Shown here piece by piece: positions 16,627-25,641 of a DNA stretch of 64,000 nucleotides. This stretch comes from Streptomyces aureocirculatus (GTDB lineage Bacteria; Actinomycetota; Actinomycetes; Streptomycetales; Streptomycetaceae), in contig NZ_JOAP01000038.1 of the NCBI RefSeq assembly GCF_000720475.1, positions 1 through 64,000 on the forward strand. Direction: 5' to 3'. The notes beneath the pieces were generated by a model that was given only the letters and a program-made list of their open reading frames with translations, ran no database searches and had not been told where the DNA came from. Numbering within the stretch: the first letter of the stretch is position 1; every line of letters starts with the position of its first letter. The position numbers and the translations under genes are program-made.

Positions 16627-17568
16627 TCAGCCCTGATAGGTGATCCCGGCCTGCTGGGCCGGGCCGGAGCCGTTCCAGGGGCCGGTGGCCACGGGCGAGC
16701 CCACGGGCGAACCGGCGTCCTTGAGGGAGGCGTTCTCGGCCTCAAGACGGGCGAGCTTCTCCTCCAGGGTCTCCTGCTGGGCAGGAGCCGGAGCGGGAGC
16801 TGCGGCCGGAACAGCATCAGGAGCAGGAGCAGCAGCGACGGGCGCAGCCACGGCGGTCGCCGGAGCCTGAACCGGAGCCTGCGCGGCCACAGATGCGGAC
16901 GCCGGCTGCGGGGCCGGGAAGGCCAGGCCGTCCTCGGCCTCGGTCGCCACCGGGACGGCGGCGGCGGCGGGGGCTGCGCCGGCAGGAGTGGCCTGAACCG
17001 GGCGCGGCGTGCCGTTGAGCACGATGCCACGCGCAGCCAGCTCAGCCTGGTCGACGCCGCCGGCTTTGAAGTAGCGCGGCGCCTCGTGGACGATCACCTG
17101 TTCGAGGGCCAGGCCGCGGTTGTTGAAGTCCTTCGGCTTGTAGGTGCGCAGCACGAGCGTGACATCGAGGCCCGGCGCGAGCTCCTGGCCGGACTCGTCC
17201 TGGTCGTAGGTGCCGTCGCCCTTCGGAGAGGGGATCGCAATGACCGGCAGGGTGCTGCCCTTGGAGTCGATGGAGTAGTTGGGTCCGGTTTCGGGCCGCT
17301 TCGGGGAGTTGTAGCGGCGCTCGGAGACGAACTGCTCTTCAGGGGTGGGGTTGTCCGGATCGGCGAACTGGACCTCGGCGTCAGTGATCGTCGCGGTGGT
17401 GTGCGGCTTGCCGACGGGGTTCATGCCGTTCGTCGTCTTGCGCTGATCACTGGCAACGAGCTCCGCGCCCTCGATGAGGCGGGCAAGTACGGCGAAGCCG
17501 AGCTTCCCGCGGATGAAGACGTTCTTGCCCTCGGTGATCTGGCTGGCGGAGATGGAGTAGTTGGCCAT
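16627..17568 (-). CDS. Conserved-looking hypothetical with Ala/Pro linker (313 aa)
   Basis: AAGGAA precedes the ATG at 17568. Residues 1-180 form a beta-rich domain (ITEGKNVFIRGKLGFAVLAR, TATITDAEVQFADPDNPT, GLDVTLVLRTYKPKDFNNRG). Residues 190-270 are an Ala/Pro low-complexity linker. Residues 275-295 form a short coiled coil (QQETLEEKLARLEAENASLK), followed by a Gly-rich tail. The design of folded domain, flexible linker and tail is like ssDNA-binding accessory proteins, but no OB-fold signature can be confirmed by eye. It lies next to the primase-like gene. Confidence 0.6.
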   Translation of the reverse strand: MANYSISASQITEGKNVFIRGKLGFAVLARLIEGAELVASDQRKTTNGMNPVGKPHTTATITDAEVQFADPDNPTPEEQFVSERRYNSPKRPETGPNYSIDSKGSTLPVIAIPSPKGDGTYDQDESGQELAPGLDVTLVLRTYKPKDFNNRGLALEQVIVHEAPRYFKAGGVDQAELAARGIVLNGTPRPVQATPAGAAPAAAAVPVATEAEDGLAFPAPQPASASVAAQAPVQAPATAVAAPVAAAPAPDAVPAAAPAPAPAQQETLEEKLARLEAENASLKDAGSPVGSPVATGPWNGSGPAQQAGITYQG

Positions 17569-17825
17569 GGTGATGCGGTTCCTTCGTTCGGTCTGGCGGT
17601 CGTTGACTCAGGAGTCCATTGGGAGCCATAAGACAGGATTCGGATTGCCATTCAATCCCTTATCGTACCAACTCCTGTTCAGTTATGAGTAGAATGCCGA
17701 TGGCGGGCAAAAATGGCTGTACGGGCGATTCGAAGAGGAGTCAGAACAGGGATGACGGCTACAATTCATAGGCCAGTCAGCAGTCGTCTCAGACGAGAGC
17801 AGCTTCCGGGAGTCACGCCGGCCCG

Positions 17826-18295
17826 ATGGGCTTCGGCAACGGATTCGTCATCGCCGCCAGCGTCATGGCGAGCGGAGCGCTCTTCGCCGGATGGGGCCTG
17901 ACGCAGCTCGCGACGTCCGACGGTGGCTTCATCCAGGCACTGCAGAGCAATCACGCTCCGGTCGAGGCACCGGTGAATCCCGGCGAGAAGAACGCCGGAG
18001 GCGGCAGCGCTGCACAGCAGCCGAGCGAGGGCGGCACGGGGAAGCGGGACGAGAACGGGGCAATTCAGGGTCCGACGCCGGGTCGCGGCGACGAGGACAA
18101 GCCCAACGGATCGGGCGCACCGGCCGAGGCGAAGCCCGCGCCGAAGGCGAAGCCATATACCATCAAGCCAGGCGATACGCTCACCGCGATCTCGGGGACG
18201 ACCGGGGCGCCGATCGGTATCTGATCGACACGAACAAGATCCAGCATCCGGATCTGAACTACGCGTGGGTTTCGCTGCCCATCCCCCCGGTGTGA
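17826..18295 (+). pseudogene. LysM-domain membrane/wall protein with frameshift
   Basis: From ATG 17826 the plus strand gives a signal anchor (FVIAASVMASGALFAGWG), a Gly/Pro/Lys linker and a LysM start (PYTIKPGDTLTAISGTTGAP), then stops at 18224. The next frame continues in register, YLIDTNKIQHPDLNYAWVSL then PIPPV, to 18295. A single-base indel near 18217 splits the peptidoglycan-binding LysM domain. It is the only plus-strand gene in the left 26 kb, divergent from the 313-aa gene, sharing an A/T-rich 250-bp promoter region (17,570-17,820). Confidence 0.65.
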
Positions 18296-18612
18296 CGACC
18301 CGGTAGGGCGGCACTGTCGCATACCGAGCCTGATTCGATGCCCTGATCGCCACGAGGCGGTGAGGGCATCGTCGTCTTCTCAGGCGGAGGGCTCTGCTTC
18401 CCGGCGGCCTGCAGGTCCATCAGTCGCGTGCGCAGCTGGTGCAGCTGCTCGACCTCGTCGTTAATGAACCGGATGCCATCCGGCGCGTAGTCCTGCGGGT
18501 ATTCGAGCTTGTACTCGCTGAGCAGCTCGATCTTCGCATCGACGAGATCGAGCGCTGTGCTCAGATCGAGGACGTCGTCCAGTGTGAGTCTGGAATTGGC
18601 GGAGGCGTTCAT
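18259..18612 (-). CDS. Hypothetical helical protein (117 aa)
   Basis: Start MNASANSRLTLDDVLDLS at 18612, then LDLVDAKIELLSEYKLEYPQ and FINDEVEQLHQLRTRLMDLQ, a helical hairpin typical of coiled-coil accessory proteins. The last 40 residues are translated through a terminator-like hairpin (18337-18370) and overlap the end of the converging LysM gene, so the natural stop may have been lost. Confidence 0.55.
   Translation of the reverse strand: MNASANSRLTLDDVLDLSTALDLVDAKIELLSEYKLEYPQDYAPDGIRFINDEVEQLHQLRTRLMDLQAAGKQSPPPEKTTMPSPPRGDQGIESGSVCDSAALPGRHTGGMGSETHA
18337..18370. terminator. Bidirectional hairpin between converging genes
   Basis: GATGCCCT/AGGGCATC with an inner CGCC/GGCG pair, between the LysM gene (plus) and the helical protein gene (minus). 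Confidence 0.5.
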
Positions 18613-18850
18613 GCTTCGGTCCTGTCTTGGGCTCTGCCACCCAGTCGCTGCTCGAGGTCGAGGGAAGGTTCTGGATGTCCAGCCAGCGGTTCATCGCTTC
18701 ATCCTGGTCGGCGACGCCATCTGCTTCTTCGTGCAGGGCCAGAAGCGTGATCCACCCGGTGGGGACGAGGGTCGCGATCTGCAACCCAGCCGGGTCCAAA
18801 GGCTGGACGACGCGGTAGAGACTTCCCTCAGTAGGTGTTCTTGACTGGGG
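18613..18850 (-). pseudogene. Decayed small gene
   Basis: One minus frame reads SLYRVVQPLDPAGLQIATLV, PTGWITLLALHEEADGVADQ and DEAMNRWLDIQNLPSTSS with coding-like composition, but it has no start codon and runs without a stop into the next gene. An upstream frame supplies LTGNSPSQEHLLREV, so a frameshift near 18830 and another near 18620 are likely. Confidence 0.4.
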
Positions 18851-18923
18851 CTGTTGCCCGTGAGGCTGACGGAATCGCAACGCACCGATCCGCCGGACTG
18901 GCCGATGATCACGGGCGTCGTAA

Positions 18924-19274
18924 TCAGTCGTGCAGTGCTGAGGTGTCCCAGCGCCGTCGGTGTTCGAGGACGGCCGCCGAGATCCACAACGGTGCGGTGA
19001 GGGCCAGAGCCCAGGTGCCGAGCCTGGCGGCAACCAGGGCCAGGGCTCCTCCGCCGTTCCACAGCGTCCTCACCGCCACACCCAAAACACCTTCATAGGC
19101 GTGCCCGTTCTCGTCGGCCAGTACGCGAAACCACAACCCCACCGTCCACAACGCCGTGACCAGGAGCGCGATGCAGGTCACGAAACCCAGGAATGCGATG
19201 CCCGCGCCGCAGCAGCCAGCCCACCGGCCCCCGCGGATACCGCCGGTCTGCCGCGCCACCGGTCTTGGATTCAT
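18924..19274 (-). CDS. Small membrane protein (116 aa)
   Basis: Two hydrophobic stretches are visible: FLGFVTCIALLVTALWTVGL (about 28-48) and a second around 75-100 (ALALVAARLGTWALALTAPL). The ATG overlaps the stop of the upstream gene (ATGA), the third link in a coupled chain 19692-18924. No family recognised. Confidence 0.6.
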   Translation of the reverse strand: MNPRPVARQTGGIRGGRWAGCCGAGIAFLGFVTCIALLVTALWTVGLWFRVLADENGHAYEGVLGVAVRTLWNGGGALALVAARLGTWALALTAPLWISAAVLEHRRRWDTSALHD

Positions 19275-19471
19275 CCGCCACTATCCAACCCCCTTGCTAT
19301 CGGTGCCGCCACGGTCCCTCGGCCCCGCCGCACCGGCCATCCGATCAGGTACTCACCTGCGGCCAGTACGCACTGAGAGCCTGCCCAGATCGTGGTCTCG
19401 CCGCGGCAGACGCCGGTGCGGCCACTGTGGAACTTGACCGTGAGGTCCTCCATGCTCAGCGGTTCGCTCAT
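19271..19471 (-). CDS. Hypothetical protein (66 aa)
   Basis: Begins MSEPLSMEDLTVKFHSGRTG and contains TTIWAGSQCVLAAGEYLIGW. Both ends overlap neighbouring genes as ATGA, so it is almost certainly translated with them. Function unknown. Confidence 0.55.
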   Translation of the reverse strand: MSEPLSMEDLTVKFHSGRTGVCRGETTIWAGSQCVLAAGEYLIGWPVRRGRGTVAAPIARGLDSGG

Positions 19472-19692
19472 GGTTGCTGCGCCTGGAAGTCGAAGGTGCC
19501 GAAGATGAACTGCGTGGCCTCGTAGGGCTCACCGCGAGGCGTCACCCGGGACCGGTGTGAGCCGGTCCACGGCTTGTCTCCCCGCAAAGCACTCGGCCCG
19601 CGTTCGACGCCCGAGTCAAATGTGCTGAGCCCCTCTGTCAACGGACCTGTCTTGGCCGCCGTCGCCCCGCCCCTGTTGCGAAAATGCAGCAC
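19468..19692 (-). CDS. Hypothetical protein (up to 74 aa)
   Basis: First gene of the coupled trio. The GTG start at 19692 is uncertain because no ribosome binding site is seen. The C terminus PYEATQFIFGTFDFQAQQP is the most protein-like part, and its stop overlaps the next ATG. Confidence 0.45.
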   Translation of the reverse strand: MLHFRNRGGATAAKTGPLTEGLSTFDSGVERGPSALRGDKPWTGSHRSRVTPRGEPYEATQFIFGTFDFQAQQP

Positions 19693-19710
19693 TGTAACAG
19701 CGTCAGAGAT

Positions 19711-19750
19711 CAGACAATCCCGTCGGCCAGGCTGCCGGCGGGGTTGTCTG
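19711..19750. terminator. Hairpin terminator after the 172-aa gene
   Basis: CAGACAATCCCGTCGGC pairs imperfectly (three mismatches) with 19734-19750 on the 3' side, 21 bp past the stop at 19771. Confidence 0.6.
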
Positions 19751-19770
19751 AGGTACGAGATCGTGGTCTC

Positions 19771-20289
19771 TCACGCCGCATCAGTGTCATCGGACTCTCC
19801 CCGGCCAAACAGGAATCCGCGGACGTCACCGCTCCTTAACATGTCCTGCAGATGCGCCAGGAACACCGCGCGCTGCGTGGCTCGGCGATCAGCCAAGGAG
19901 TTGTACTCGCGCAGTGACCTCAGGTTGACGACCCAGCCGTTCTCGCGAGAGATGGCCCGGTCAAGCTGAGAGTCCGGCACGACGTCCATGCCGGTGAAAT
20001 CGTGGTCGAACTCGGCGACGATGTCGAGGCGTTGATTCGGCTCGTCGATGTAGAGCGTGTCGACGCCGACCTTCTGGCCGACCTTGTCGAATGCTGTGAG
20101 GAACACACGGTCTGCCCTGGTGGTGTTGTCGACGTGGACCGCTGCGACATTCGTGTCACCTATGAAGCTCGTCTGCTCAAACTGCTCATACACGCGGGTA
20201 CGAGCCTCATGGCCCCACATAATGCGCCGGGCTTCGTCGAAGCCCTTGAACTCGCCAGAGTTGGACGCTTCTGGGTGGGGGTGGACCAT
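19771..20289 (-). CDS. Hypothetical protein (172 aa)
   Basis: Start MVHPHPEASNSGEFKGFDEA at 20289 with GAAGGAG upstream. It is mixed alpha/beta (FIGDTNVAAVHVDNTTRADR, VFLTAFDKVGQKVGVDTLYI) with an acidic C terminus. Lower-bias codons than its neighbours are visible in places. No family recognised. Confidence 0.6.
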   Translation of the reverse strand: MVHPHPEASNSGEFKGFDEARRIMWGHEARTRVYEQFEQTSFIGDTNVAAVHVDNTTRADRVFLTAFDKVGQKVGVDTLYIDEPNQRLDIVAEFDHDFTGMDVVPDSQLDRAISRENGWVVNLRSLREYNSLADRRATQRAVFLAHLQDMLRSGDVRGFLFGRGESDDTDAA

Positions 20290-20440
20290 CGGTGCGCTCC
20301 TTCATATGCGAGATCCGGGAGGTTTGCGCTGCCAGGGGGCGTATTGGCTGCGACACATGCCTCGAAACAGTGAGACGCAATCGTTCTCCACTGCGGCGCG
20401 GCAGGAGCAGTCTGCTGGAAGCTCACCTCGCTCCTGCCGC

Positions 20441-20484
20441 GCGCTTCCGCCCGGGGGAAGCAGATCTTCCCCGGGCGGAAGCGC
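20441..20484. terminator. Strong GC hairpin
   Basis: GCGCTTCCGCCCGGGGGAAG at 20441-20460 pairs with 20466-20484 with one bulged G. It would end any minus transcript from 20,545-20,660. Confidence 0.7.
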
Positions 20485-20544
20485 CGGCCATGGATCTGGT
20501 AAATCCGCGACCGGCTCGGACGCGCCGTCGGGCGTGGCCGGGCG

Positions 20545-20658
20545 CTAGTCGCTCTGCCCGGCTGCGCCGAGGTCCTTCGTACGGTCCGGCTGGGCCCAGA
20601 AGTATCGGCAGTGAGTGGTGCGCGGTGCCGGCCGGTCCGTCGCGTGCTTGGAGGTCAT
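20545..20658 (-). CDS. Possible 37-aa ORF
   Basis: MTSKHATDRPAPRTTHC then RYFWAQPDRTKDLGAAGQSD, with strong third-position bias and a terminator 60 bp downstream. No homologue recognised. Confidence 0.35.
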   Translation of the reverse strand: MTSKHATDRPAPRTTHCRYFWAQPDRTKDLGAAGQSD

Positions 20659-20955
20659 GCAGTTCGCCCCGTCTGGCTCGGGGGGCCCTCTCTCATGCAA
20701 GTCCAGCGGCCGCGCTGTTCTCACGCCGCGCGCCGATCTATTCTGAGCGCCGCCGATGTGCTCGAACAAGCCGGTGGAAGGCCCCAGTGGTTCTTCATCC
20801 TCAGATCTGCTGGTGGTGACCCTGCTGAGAGTCGTTATGCACGGGCCCTGGCAGAGGCCTGGTTTTTTAGCGCTGGCGAGAGCGGGTGCAGGGACGGTGG
20901 TTGGAGCCACCCTCTGGCGCCCGCCTCTTGGTGCATGCGGCGCGTTCGTTGCCGC

Positions 20956-21063
20956 TCACCGGGCCAGCTCGCCGCTGGCCTGTCCGGCTTTCTTGCGGGC
21001 GAGTTCGGCTTGTGCCTCACTCGTCCGGCGGTGGGCCGGGCTTGCATCGACAACGCTAGGCAT
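20956..21063 (-). CDS. Possible 35-aa ORF
   Basis: MPSVVDASPAHRRTSEAQAE then LARKKAGQASGELAR. Basic, helical and GC-biased, but lacks a clear ribosome binding site. Confidence 0.3.
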   Translation of the reverse strand: MPSVVDASPAHRRTSEAQAELARKKAGQASGELAR

Positions 21064-21596
21064 ATGGTGCGGGCGAAGCCATTTCACCGGTGCACAAACT
21101 GACCATTGACACCTGTTGGCATTGCACCAGTTGACCGTGCGCCAGCGCAGAAGCGCACCTTCCTCATGACGGTCGTGCCGGGGGTGCACACATCCCGGTT
21201 CCCGGCATGGCTCATCCGGCACTCGGCAAATTTCGCACCATGTTCACAACACCACGCCCCGACCGGCCAGTTGGTCGCCAATGCGTCAGTTCACCGGTGG
21301 ACCATTGTGATCTTGGCAGAGTGAGTTCACCCCTTCTCGACGAGCCACTTTCCTCGTGTCCTCCTTGGGTCGGCGAGGGGTTTGTGGTAACCCACTCTGA
21401 TGTGATCAAGCTTCCCGCCGAGCCGATGCTGGCGACACCCGTCGAGACGTTTGCCCTCCCGTTGAATTAGTTTGCCGAACCGACGTGGCACGCTTCCGGG
21501 CCTTCGCGGCCTGGCTCATCGCGCATCCCGGTGCGGAGATCATTTGCCGGGCGGGTATCGGGTACATCCAGCCAGCACTGTCCGGCGCCTCTCCGG
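21064..21596. other. Gene-free stretch
   Basis: About 530 bp with short competing frames on both strands, weak codon bias and no convincing start. The repeated CACCGGTG/CAGTT pieces around 21090-21300 (for example caccggtgcacaaactgacc and cagttcaccggtggaccat) look like decayed repeats. I see no gene. Confidence 0.4.
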
Positions 21597-23900
21597 TCAA
21601 CTCATGGACCAGCCTGGTAGAGCCTCCAAACGATGGCGGCGGCCCTCGGGCTGCTTCCCCTCCCGGATCAGCTTCTTCTGCTGGAGCATCCACCGGTAGA
21701 TACCAATGCCGTTGATCGACTGGTCAAAGGGCACCTTGATATCGCCGTGCTCGGCCGCCCAGGCCGCGAGAACGTCAAAACTCGCTTCCCACTGAGCGGC
21801 GATGCCGTCCCAGACCCACTCAGGGCGTTCTTCCAGGGCCTCGGCCTGCGCGGGAGGCAAGGTGCCCTTGCGGTAGTCGGTGCGCTTCCTGGTGACGGTT
21901 TGACCGAGAGCGAAGACGATGCCGTCCTTCTCCACCTTGTACGCCTGTGGAACCCGGGCGTGCTTGTGCTCGGCGATGAACGCGTCGAGATGCTGGAGGA
22001 ACGCCTCGAACTTCGCGTCGTGGCCATGCCACATCCAGCTCGGAAGCGCCTCGTAGTAGGCAATCTCCTCAGTCTCCATCTGGCTCGCCTTGTACCGGTT
22101 GCGTGCCAGGGTGACGAAGTTGTCCAGCCGGTATCCGGTATCCGGCACGGTGTAGCCGCGCGGCACCCGGGCATGGCCATGCTCAGCAACGAATCGCTCA
22201 AGCTCGGACCGGCCGAGCTCGCGCTTGAACTCGGCAAGCCGCCACGTCCATCCGGGCTGCGCCTCCAACAGCGCCGCGCGCATCGGCAGCAGCTTGCCGA
22301 CGGCGTACAGACCGCGCTGACGAGCAGCCCAGCTCTCCAAGGTTCCGGGCTCGGTGGACGTGGGCACAGCGGAGTGGCCGTGCGTGGCCGCGTACCGCTC
22401 CAACAGCCCGTAGAAGTGATACCAGTCCTCGGTTGTGTTCTCCAGGACATGCACTCCGAGAGCCGCCACGAAACTGGCATTGATGTTCGTGCTGCCGTAG
22501 ATCCTCACCTTCTCCGGCAACACGGTGCGGGCGGCGCACGTGTTCTCGGCCGCGTCACTGCTGAGGCGCCGCCGCGCGGTGGTCAACGCGGCGTCCATGC
22601 GCTCGTCCTGGTCGCGGAGGGTCGCCAGGACCCGCCACACGTGCCGGAAGGAGCCGGCTTCCAGGACGGCCTGCGGACTCTCGCCGGGTGCGACGTAGAC
22701 GGGGAGGAGAATCAGCGCGGGGCGATCGTGATCGGGGTGGAGGCGCAGCGCTCGCCCGACTGCCTGCACGATGTCGGTCTGCGACGACTTCGGGTCTACC
22801 AGGCAGATCCCGTCGACGCTGTCGACGTCCAAACCCTCGGTCAGGGTGCGGACGTTGTTCAGGACGACCCGGTGGCCGTGCGCGGGGCTGGCGAGCATCT
22901 CCAGCTGGGAGTTCCGGGTGGCCGCCGGGGTCCTGCCGTCCATGTGCAGGGAAGTGATCCGCACGTTGGCCGACGCCGCGCCGATCGTCCCCAGGGTCGC
23001 CGAGAAGGCCTTCGAGCGGGCTACGCGGCTGTGGAAGGCGATGACCTGCCGGAGGTCGTGCTCGCGCATGGCCTGCGACAGCGCGATCTGGACGGCCACG
23101 GTCGCCGCGTCGCTGGACCTGGAGCTTGCAGGGGAGCGGCCGTCCTGCGCGAGCAAGGTCGCGTGGACGTCCTGATCCGAAACCAGCACGATGGCAACTT
23201 CGTAGTCGGCAAGCAGTTTCCGCTGGATGGCACTGCCGAAGGAAAGCTCGTAAACGCGCTTCCCGTACAGCTCTTCGTCATCCATCGACACGATGTCTGT
23301 CGTACCGTCGGAGCCCTCGTGGATACGGCTGGTCGCAGTCAGCGAAAGGCGGAAAACCGCAGGGATCTTCGCATTGTCGAGAACGGTGGAATAAGCCTTT
23401 CCTGTGCGCCCGGCAGTGTGGTGGGCCTCGTCCAGCACGACGAGGTCGAGCGGCGGCAACGCGCGCAGTGCATACGCCTCAGCTATTCGCCCCACTGAAT
23501 GGTAAGTGGAGATCAGAAGGCGCATCCGCGTGGACTGGCGCGGGGCAAGGAAGTCGGCGATCCGACCAGGCTCGACTGTGACTGGGGCAGCGGCGCCCCC
23601 TACAGCGGAATCCGAGCAGATGATCAGGGCATCCAGGCCGCAGGGAAAGCGCGAGGCCCAGCCCCGGTAGATCTGCTCGGCAAGAGCGAGGGTCGGCACG
23701 GTCACCAGGACCGTGCTCGCTGCGCGCGCGTTGGCCGTTTCACGCGCTACAAGGGACTTCCCTGTCCCACAGGCCATAACGACCAGTGCCCGGCCTTCGG
23801 AGATCTCACGAATGGCCCGCAGCGCCTCTTCCTGATGCGGGCGCGGGATCATTCGCGAAGCAGTCTTGCGGCCATGCACTGGTGCGCTTCGGTCGTTCAC
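21597..23900 (-). CDS. SF2 helicase with C-terminal helicase-associated repeats
   Basis: A 767-residue protein; GTG at 23900 (VNDRSAPVHGRKTASR) with GGAG upstream is preferred to a longer frame crossing a terminator. SF2 motifs: RPHQEEALRAI (Q-motif-like), ACGTGKS (43-49), LVVLDEAHHT (DEAH, about 160), SLTATSRI, and a C-terminal helicase domain with ITSLHMDGRTPA and DIVQAVGRALRL (motif VI). The last about 280 residues hold three to four helicase-associated units (pattern Y...HGH..VP...... L..W...QR) as in PF03457 proteins. Such helicases occur on mobile elements, with uncertain roles in recombination or defence. Confidence 0.85.
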   Translation of the reverse strand: MNDRSAPVHGRKTASRMIPRPHQEEALRAIREISEGRALVVMACGTGKSLVARETANARAASTVLVTVPTLALAEQIYRGWASRFPCGLDALIICSDSAVGGAAAPVTVEPGRIADFLAPRQSTRMRLLISTYHSVGRIAEAYALRALPPLDLVVLDEAHHTAGRTGKAYSTVLDNAKIPAVFRLSLTATSRIHEGSDGTTDIVSMDDEELYGKRVYELSFGSAIQRKLLADYEVAIVLVSDQDVHATLLAQDGRSPASSRSSDAATVAVQIALSQAMREHDLRQVIAFHSRVARSKAFSATLGTIGAASANVRITSLHMDGRTPAATRNSQLEMLASPAHGHRVVLNNVRTLTEGLDVDSVDGICLVDPKSSQTDIVQAVGRALRLHPDHDRPALILLPVYVAPGESPQAVLEAGSFRHVWRVLATLRDQDERMDAALTTARRRLSSDAAENTCAARTVLPEKVRIYGSTNINASFVAALGVHVLENTTEDWYHFYGLLERYAATHGHSAVPTSTEPGTLESWAARQRGLYAVGKLLPMRAALLEAQPGWTWRLAEFKRELGRSELERFVAEHGHARVPRGYTVPDTGYRLDNFVTLARNRYKASQMETEEIAYYEALPSWMWHGHDAKFEAFLQHLDAFIAEHKHARVPQAYKVEKDGIVFALGQTVTRKRTDYRKGTLPPAQAEALEERPEWVWDGIAAQWEASFDVLAAWAAEHGDIKVPFDQSINGIGIYRWMLQQKKLIREGKQPEGRRHRLEALPGWSMS

Positions 23901-24017
23901 GTCGACTCCGTCGGTGATGATGATGGGGAAGTTGAGGGGGCCGATGATGTGCGAGGCACGGCACAAGGGGCGCATTGCCGCGCATTTCGAAGCGCCGCGA
24001 TACTCGAACCGGGCATG

Positions 24018-24074
24018 AACAAGGGGGGTGAGAGCGAGGAGTGTAAGGACACTCCCGCCCTCACCCCCCTTGTT
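24018..24074. terminator. Large hairpin upstream of the SF2 helicase
   Basis: A perfect 14-bp outer stem (AACAAGGGGGGTGA with 24061-24074) and inner GGAGTGT/ACACTCC. It separates the helicase from the small genes upstream. Confidence 0.75.
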
Positions 24075-24303
24075 TCTCGGACTCGACGCAGCCGGCGCCG
24101 TATGGGTTCGCGAGATGCGACTGTGCAACGAGATCTGAGTTCTGGAAAATCCTGCAGGATTTGATGTAGCCGTATACGCGCCCGGGAACGGTGGCGTCGC
24201 AGCCGTCTTGCGAGCAGTGTTCGGCGGCTCATTTCTGGTTACCGCGTCCACGGTCGGCGGATGTGGTTCCCCCCTACTGCGTGACCCTGAGTAGTTCAGT
24301 AGC

Positions 24304-24345
24304 GCCCTAGCTCGGAGTCGAACCGGGCCGAGATCCGTCTAGGAC
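24304..24345 (-). other. tRNA-like acceptor/T-arm minihelix
   Basis: On the minus strand a 7-bp stem (GTCCTAG with CTAGGGC, one G-U pair) stacks on a 5-bp stem (CTCGG with CCGAG) whose loop contains GGTTCGACTCC, the T-loop consensus of tRNA. A D-arm-like GGCTCAAGTAGAGC lies just 5'. There is no anticodon arm, so this is a tRNA fragment or mimic, perhaps an old integration site, not a functional tRNA gene. Confidence 0.35.
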
Positions 24346-24349
24346 TGCT

Positions 24350-24682
24350 CTACTTGAGCCACGACAAGCGGTACAGAACACGCAGCGTCGGCCGGTTCAC
24401 GTTGGTGTACATGCCGGGCATATCGAGTTTCACCCAGTAATGTTCCTGAAGGACGACAGCACAGAACTCCAGTCCCTTACGCTCTGCGTCCTGATAACCA
24501 ACATCGTCTAACGTGTGCCAGATGATCCACGTCTCGCCTTCGCGATGCTCCGCATGCCAAACCTCGAAACCAGCGCGCTGCTCCTTCCAGGAATATTCCG
24601 GGATACCTGCACGCTTCAGGTGGTCGCGAAGGTTCTGCTGCATGCGCTCGAGGACCTGGATCTCTACAGCAATAATCGGCAT
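24350..24682 (-). CDS. Hypothetical protein (110 aa)
   Basis: AAAGGAG stands nine bases before ATG 24682. The product, MPIIAVEIQVLERMQQNLRD then HLKRAGIPEYSWKEQRAGFE, is alpha/beta with many aromatic residues (TWIIWHTLDD). Codon bias is lower than in the replication genes. Function unknown. Confidence 0.6.
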   Translation of the reverse strand: MPIIAVEIQVLERMQQNLRDHLKRAGIPEYSWKEQRAGFEVWHAEHREGETWIIWHTLDDVGYQDAERKGLEFCAVVLQEHYWVKLDMPGMYTNVNRPTLRVLYRLSWLK

Positions 24683-24727
24683 TCTCGATTCTCCTTTCCA
24701 GTCGAGTAGGGGACTAGATGGCCTCAC

Positions 24728-24981
24728 CTATGTAGTGGGTGGAGCAGCACCTCCGCAAGGAACGACATCCAGAGCAATACGGCGAGCCGCAACCATAACG
24801 GAACCCTTACTTTCTCCCCAAACGGCGTGCCGCAGCTCCTCAGGAAGCTTCACGTCACAGTCAACGACAACGTCTGTGTTCTCGGATTTTTCGCGCACCG
24901 CTTGTGTGCGTGATCTGCGGATACCGTGAGCTCGTGGGCGCCTTCCACTTCCGGGATCCACTGAATGTAGGCCCAGTGCAT
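24728..24981 (-). pseudogene. Frameshifted hypothetical gene
   Basis: GGAGAG precedes ATG 24981 (MHWAYIQWIPEVEGAHELTV). The frame stops early, but the adjacent frame continues, VREKSENTDVVVDCDVKLPE and ELRHAVWGESKGSVMVAARR, to 24728. One indel near 24900 separates them. Many codons end in T (GTT, GCT), unlike the neighbours, hinting at recent acquisition from a lower-GC source. Confidence 0.5.
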
Positions 24982-25002
24982 TTAGACTCTCCAGGGTCAG
25001 TC

Positions 25003-25260
25003 TCAGTAGACGTAGAGCTCTATGCCATCGCCAGCATTCTGTTCCGTAAGGCAGACACCACCATTACTGACGGTCAAGACGTCGCCGAAGGCCCACATGC
25101 GCACCTGACCGGTGCGGAACTCGGACGTCCCGTGGCCGTCGAGGACTGTGGCGAATATGTCGAGCCAGTTACTCTGCGAGCAGACGCAGCTCGTCTGAAT
25201 GGTGACCACATGCTTCTTCTCGAGGTGGCGGATGGCGAGCCGACGGTGCACCTGCCTCAT
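25003..25260 (-). CDS. Hypothetical protein (85 aa)
   Basis: MRQVHRRLAIRHLEKKHVVT, then SNWLDIFATVLDGHGTSEFR and MWAFGDVLTVSNGGVCLTE. Beta-rich. The basic N terminus may be over-predicted. Lies 18 bp after the 77-aa gene and is probably co-transcribed. Confidence 0.5.
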   Translation of the reverse strand: MRQVHRRLAIRHLEKKHVVTIQTSCVCSQSNWLDIFATVLDGHGTSEFRTGQVRMWAFGDVLTVSNGGVCLTEQNAGDGIELYVY

Positions 25261-25278
25261 CTGAGCACCGGGTTGGAG

Positions 25279-25512
25279 TCAGCCCTCCTTGGGATCTTCA
25301 TAAACGGGCTGAACCATGTCCAGATCGACGAGTTGGCCGACACGAAGGGTGTTCAGTCCGCGCAGCATCGCGATCAGTTCCTTGCGCTCCGCGATGCCCG
25401 CAGGGCTCAGCCGCCGACCGTCCTGTCTGAAGTCACCCTCTTCGAGGAGCTGCTCCAGTGAGAACTTCCACTCGTTGACCTGGTACTGCTTGATCTTCTG
25501 CATGCGGGCCAT
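25279..25512 (-). CDS. Hypothetical protein (77 aa)
   Basis: AAGGAGG precedes ATG 25512. Product: MARMQKIKQYQVNEWKFSLE then GLNTLRVGQLVDLDMVQPVY. It is basic at the N terminus and acidic at the C terminus. Function unknown. Confidence 0.6.
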   Translation of the reverse strand: MARMQKIKQYQVNEWKFSLEQLLEEGDFRQDGRRLSPAGIAERKELIAMLRGLNTLRVGQLVDLDMVQPVYEDPKEG

Positions 25513-25641
25513 GTATCAGTCCCTCCTTGAAAGGGCGTAGCGTGAGCTGAATGTCATGCGAACCGACCCGGTCCAGCGCGAGCACGTCGTCGATGACAGT
25601 GGAGTTCCTTCTTCAAGTGGCCGTCGGTTACTGAATCTTCC

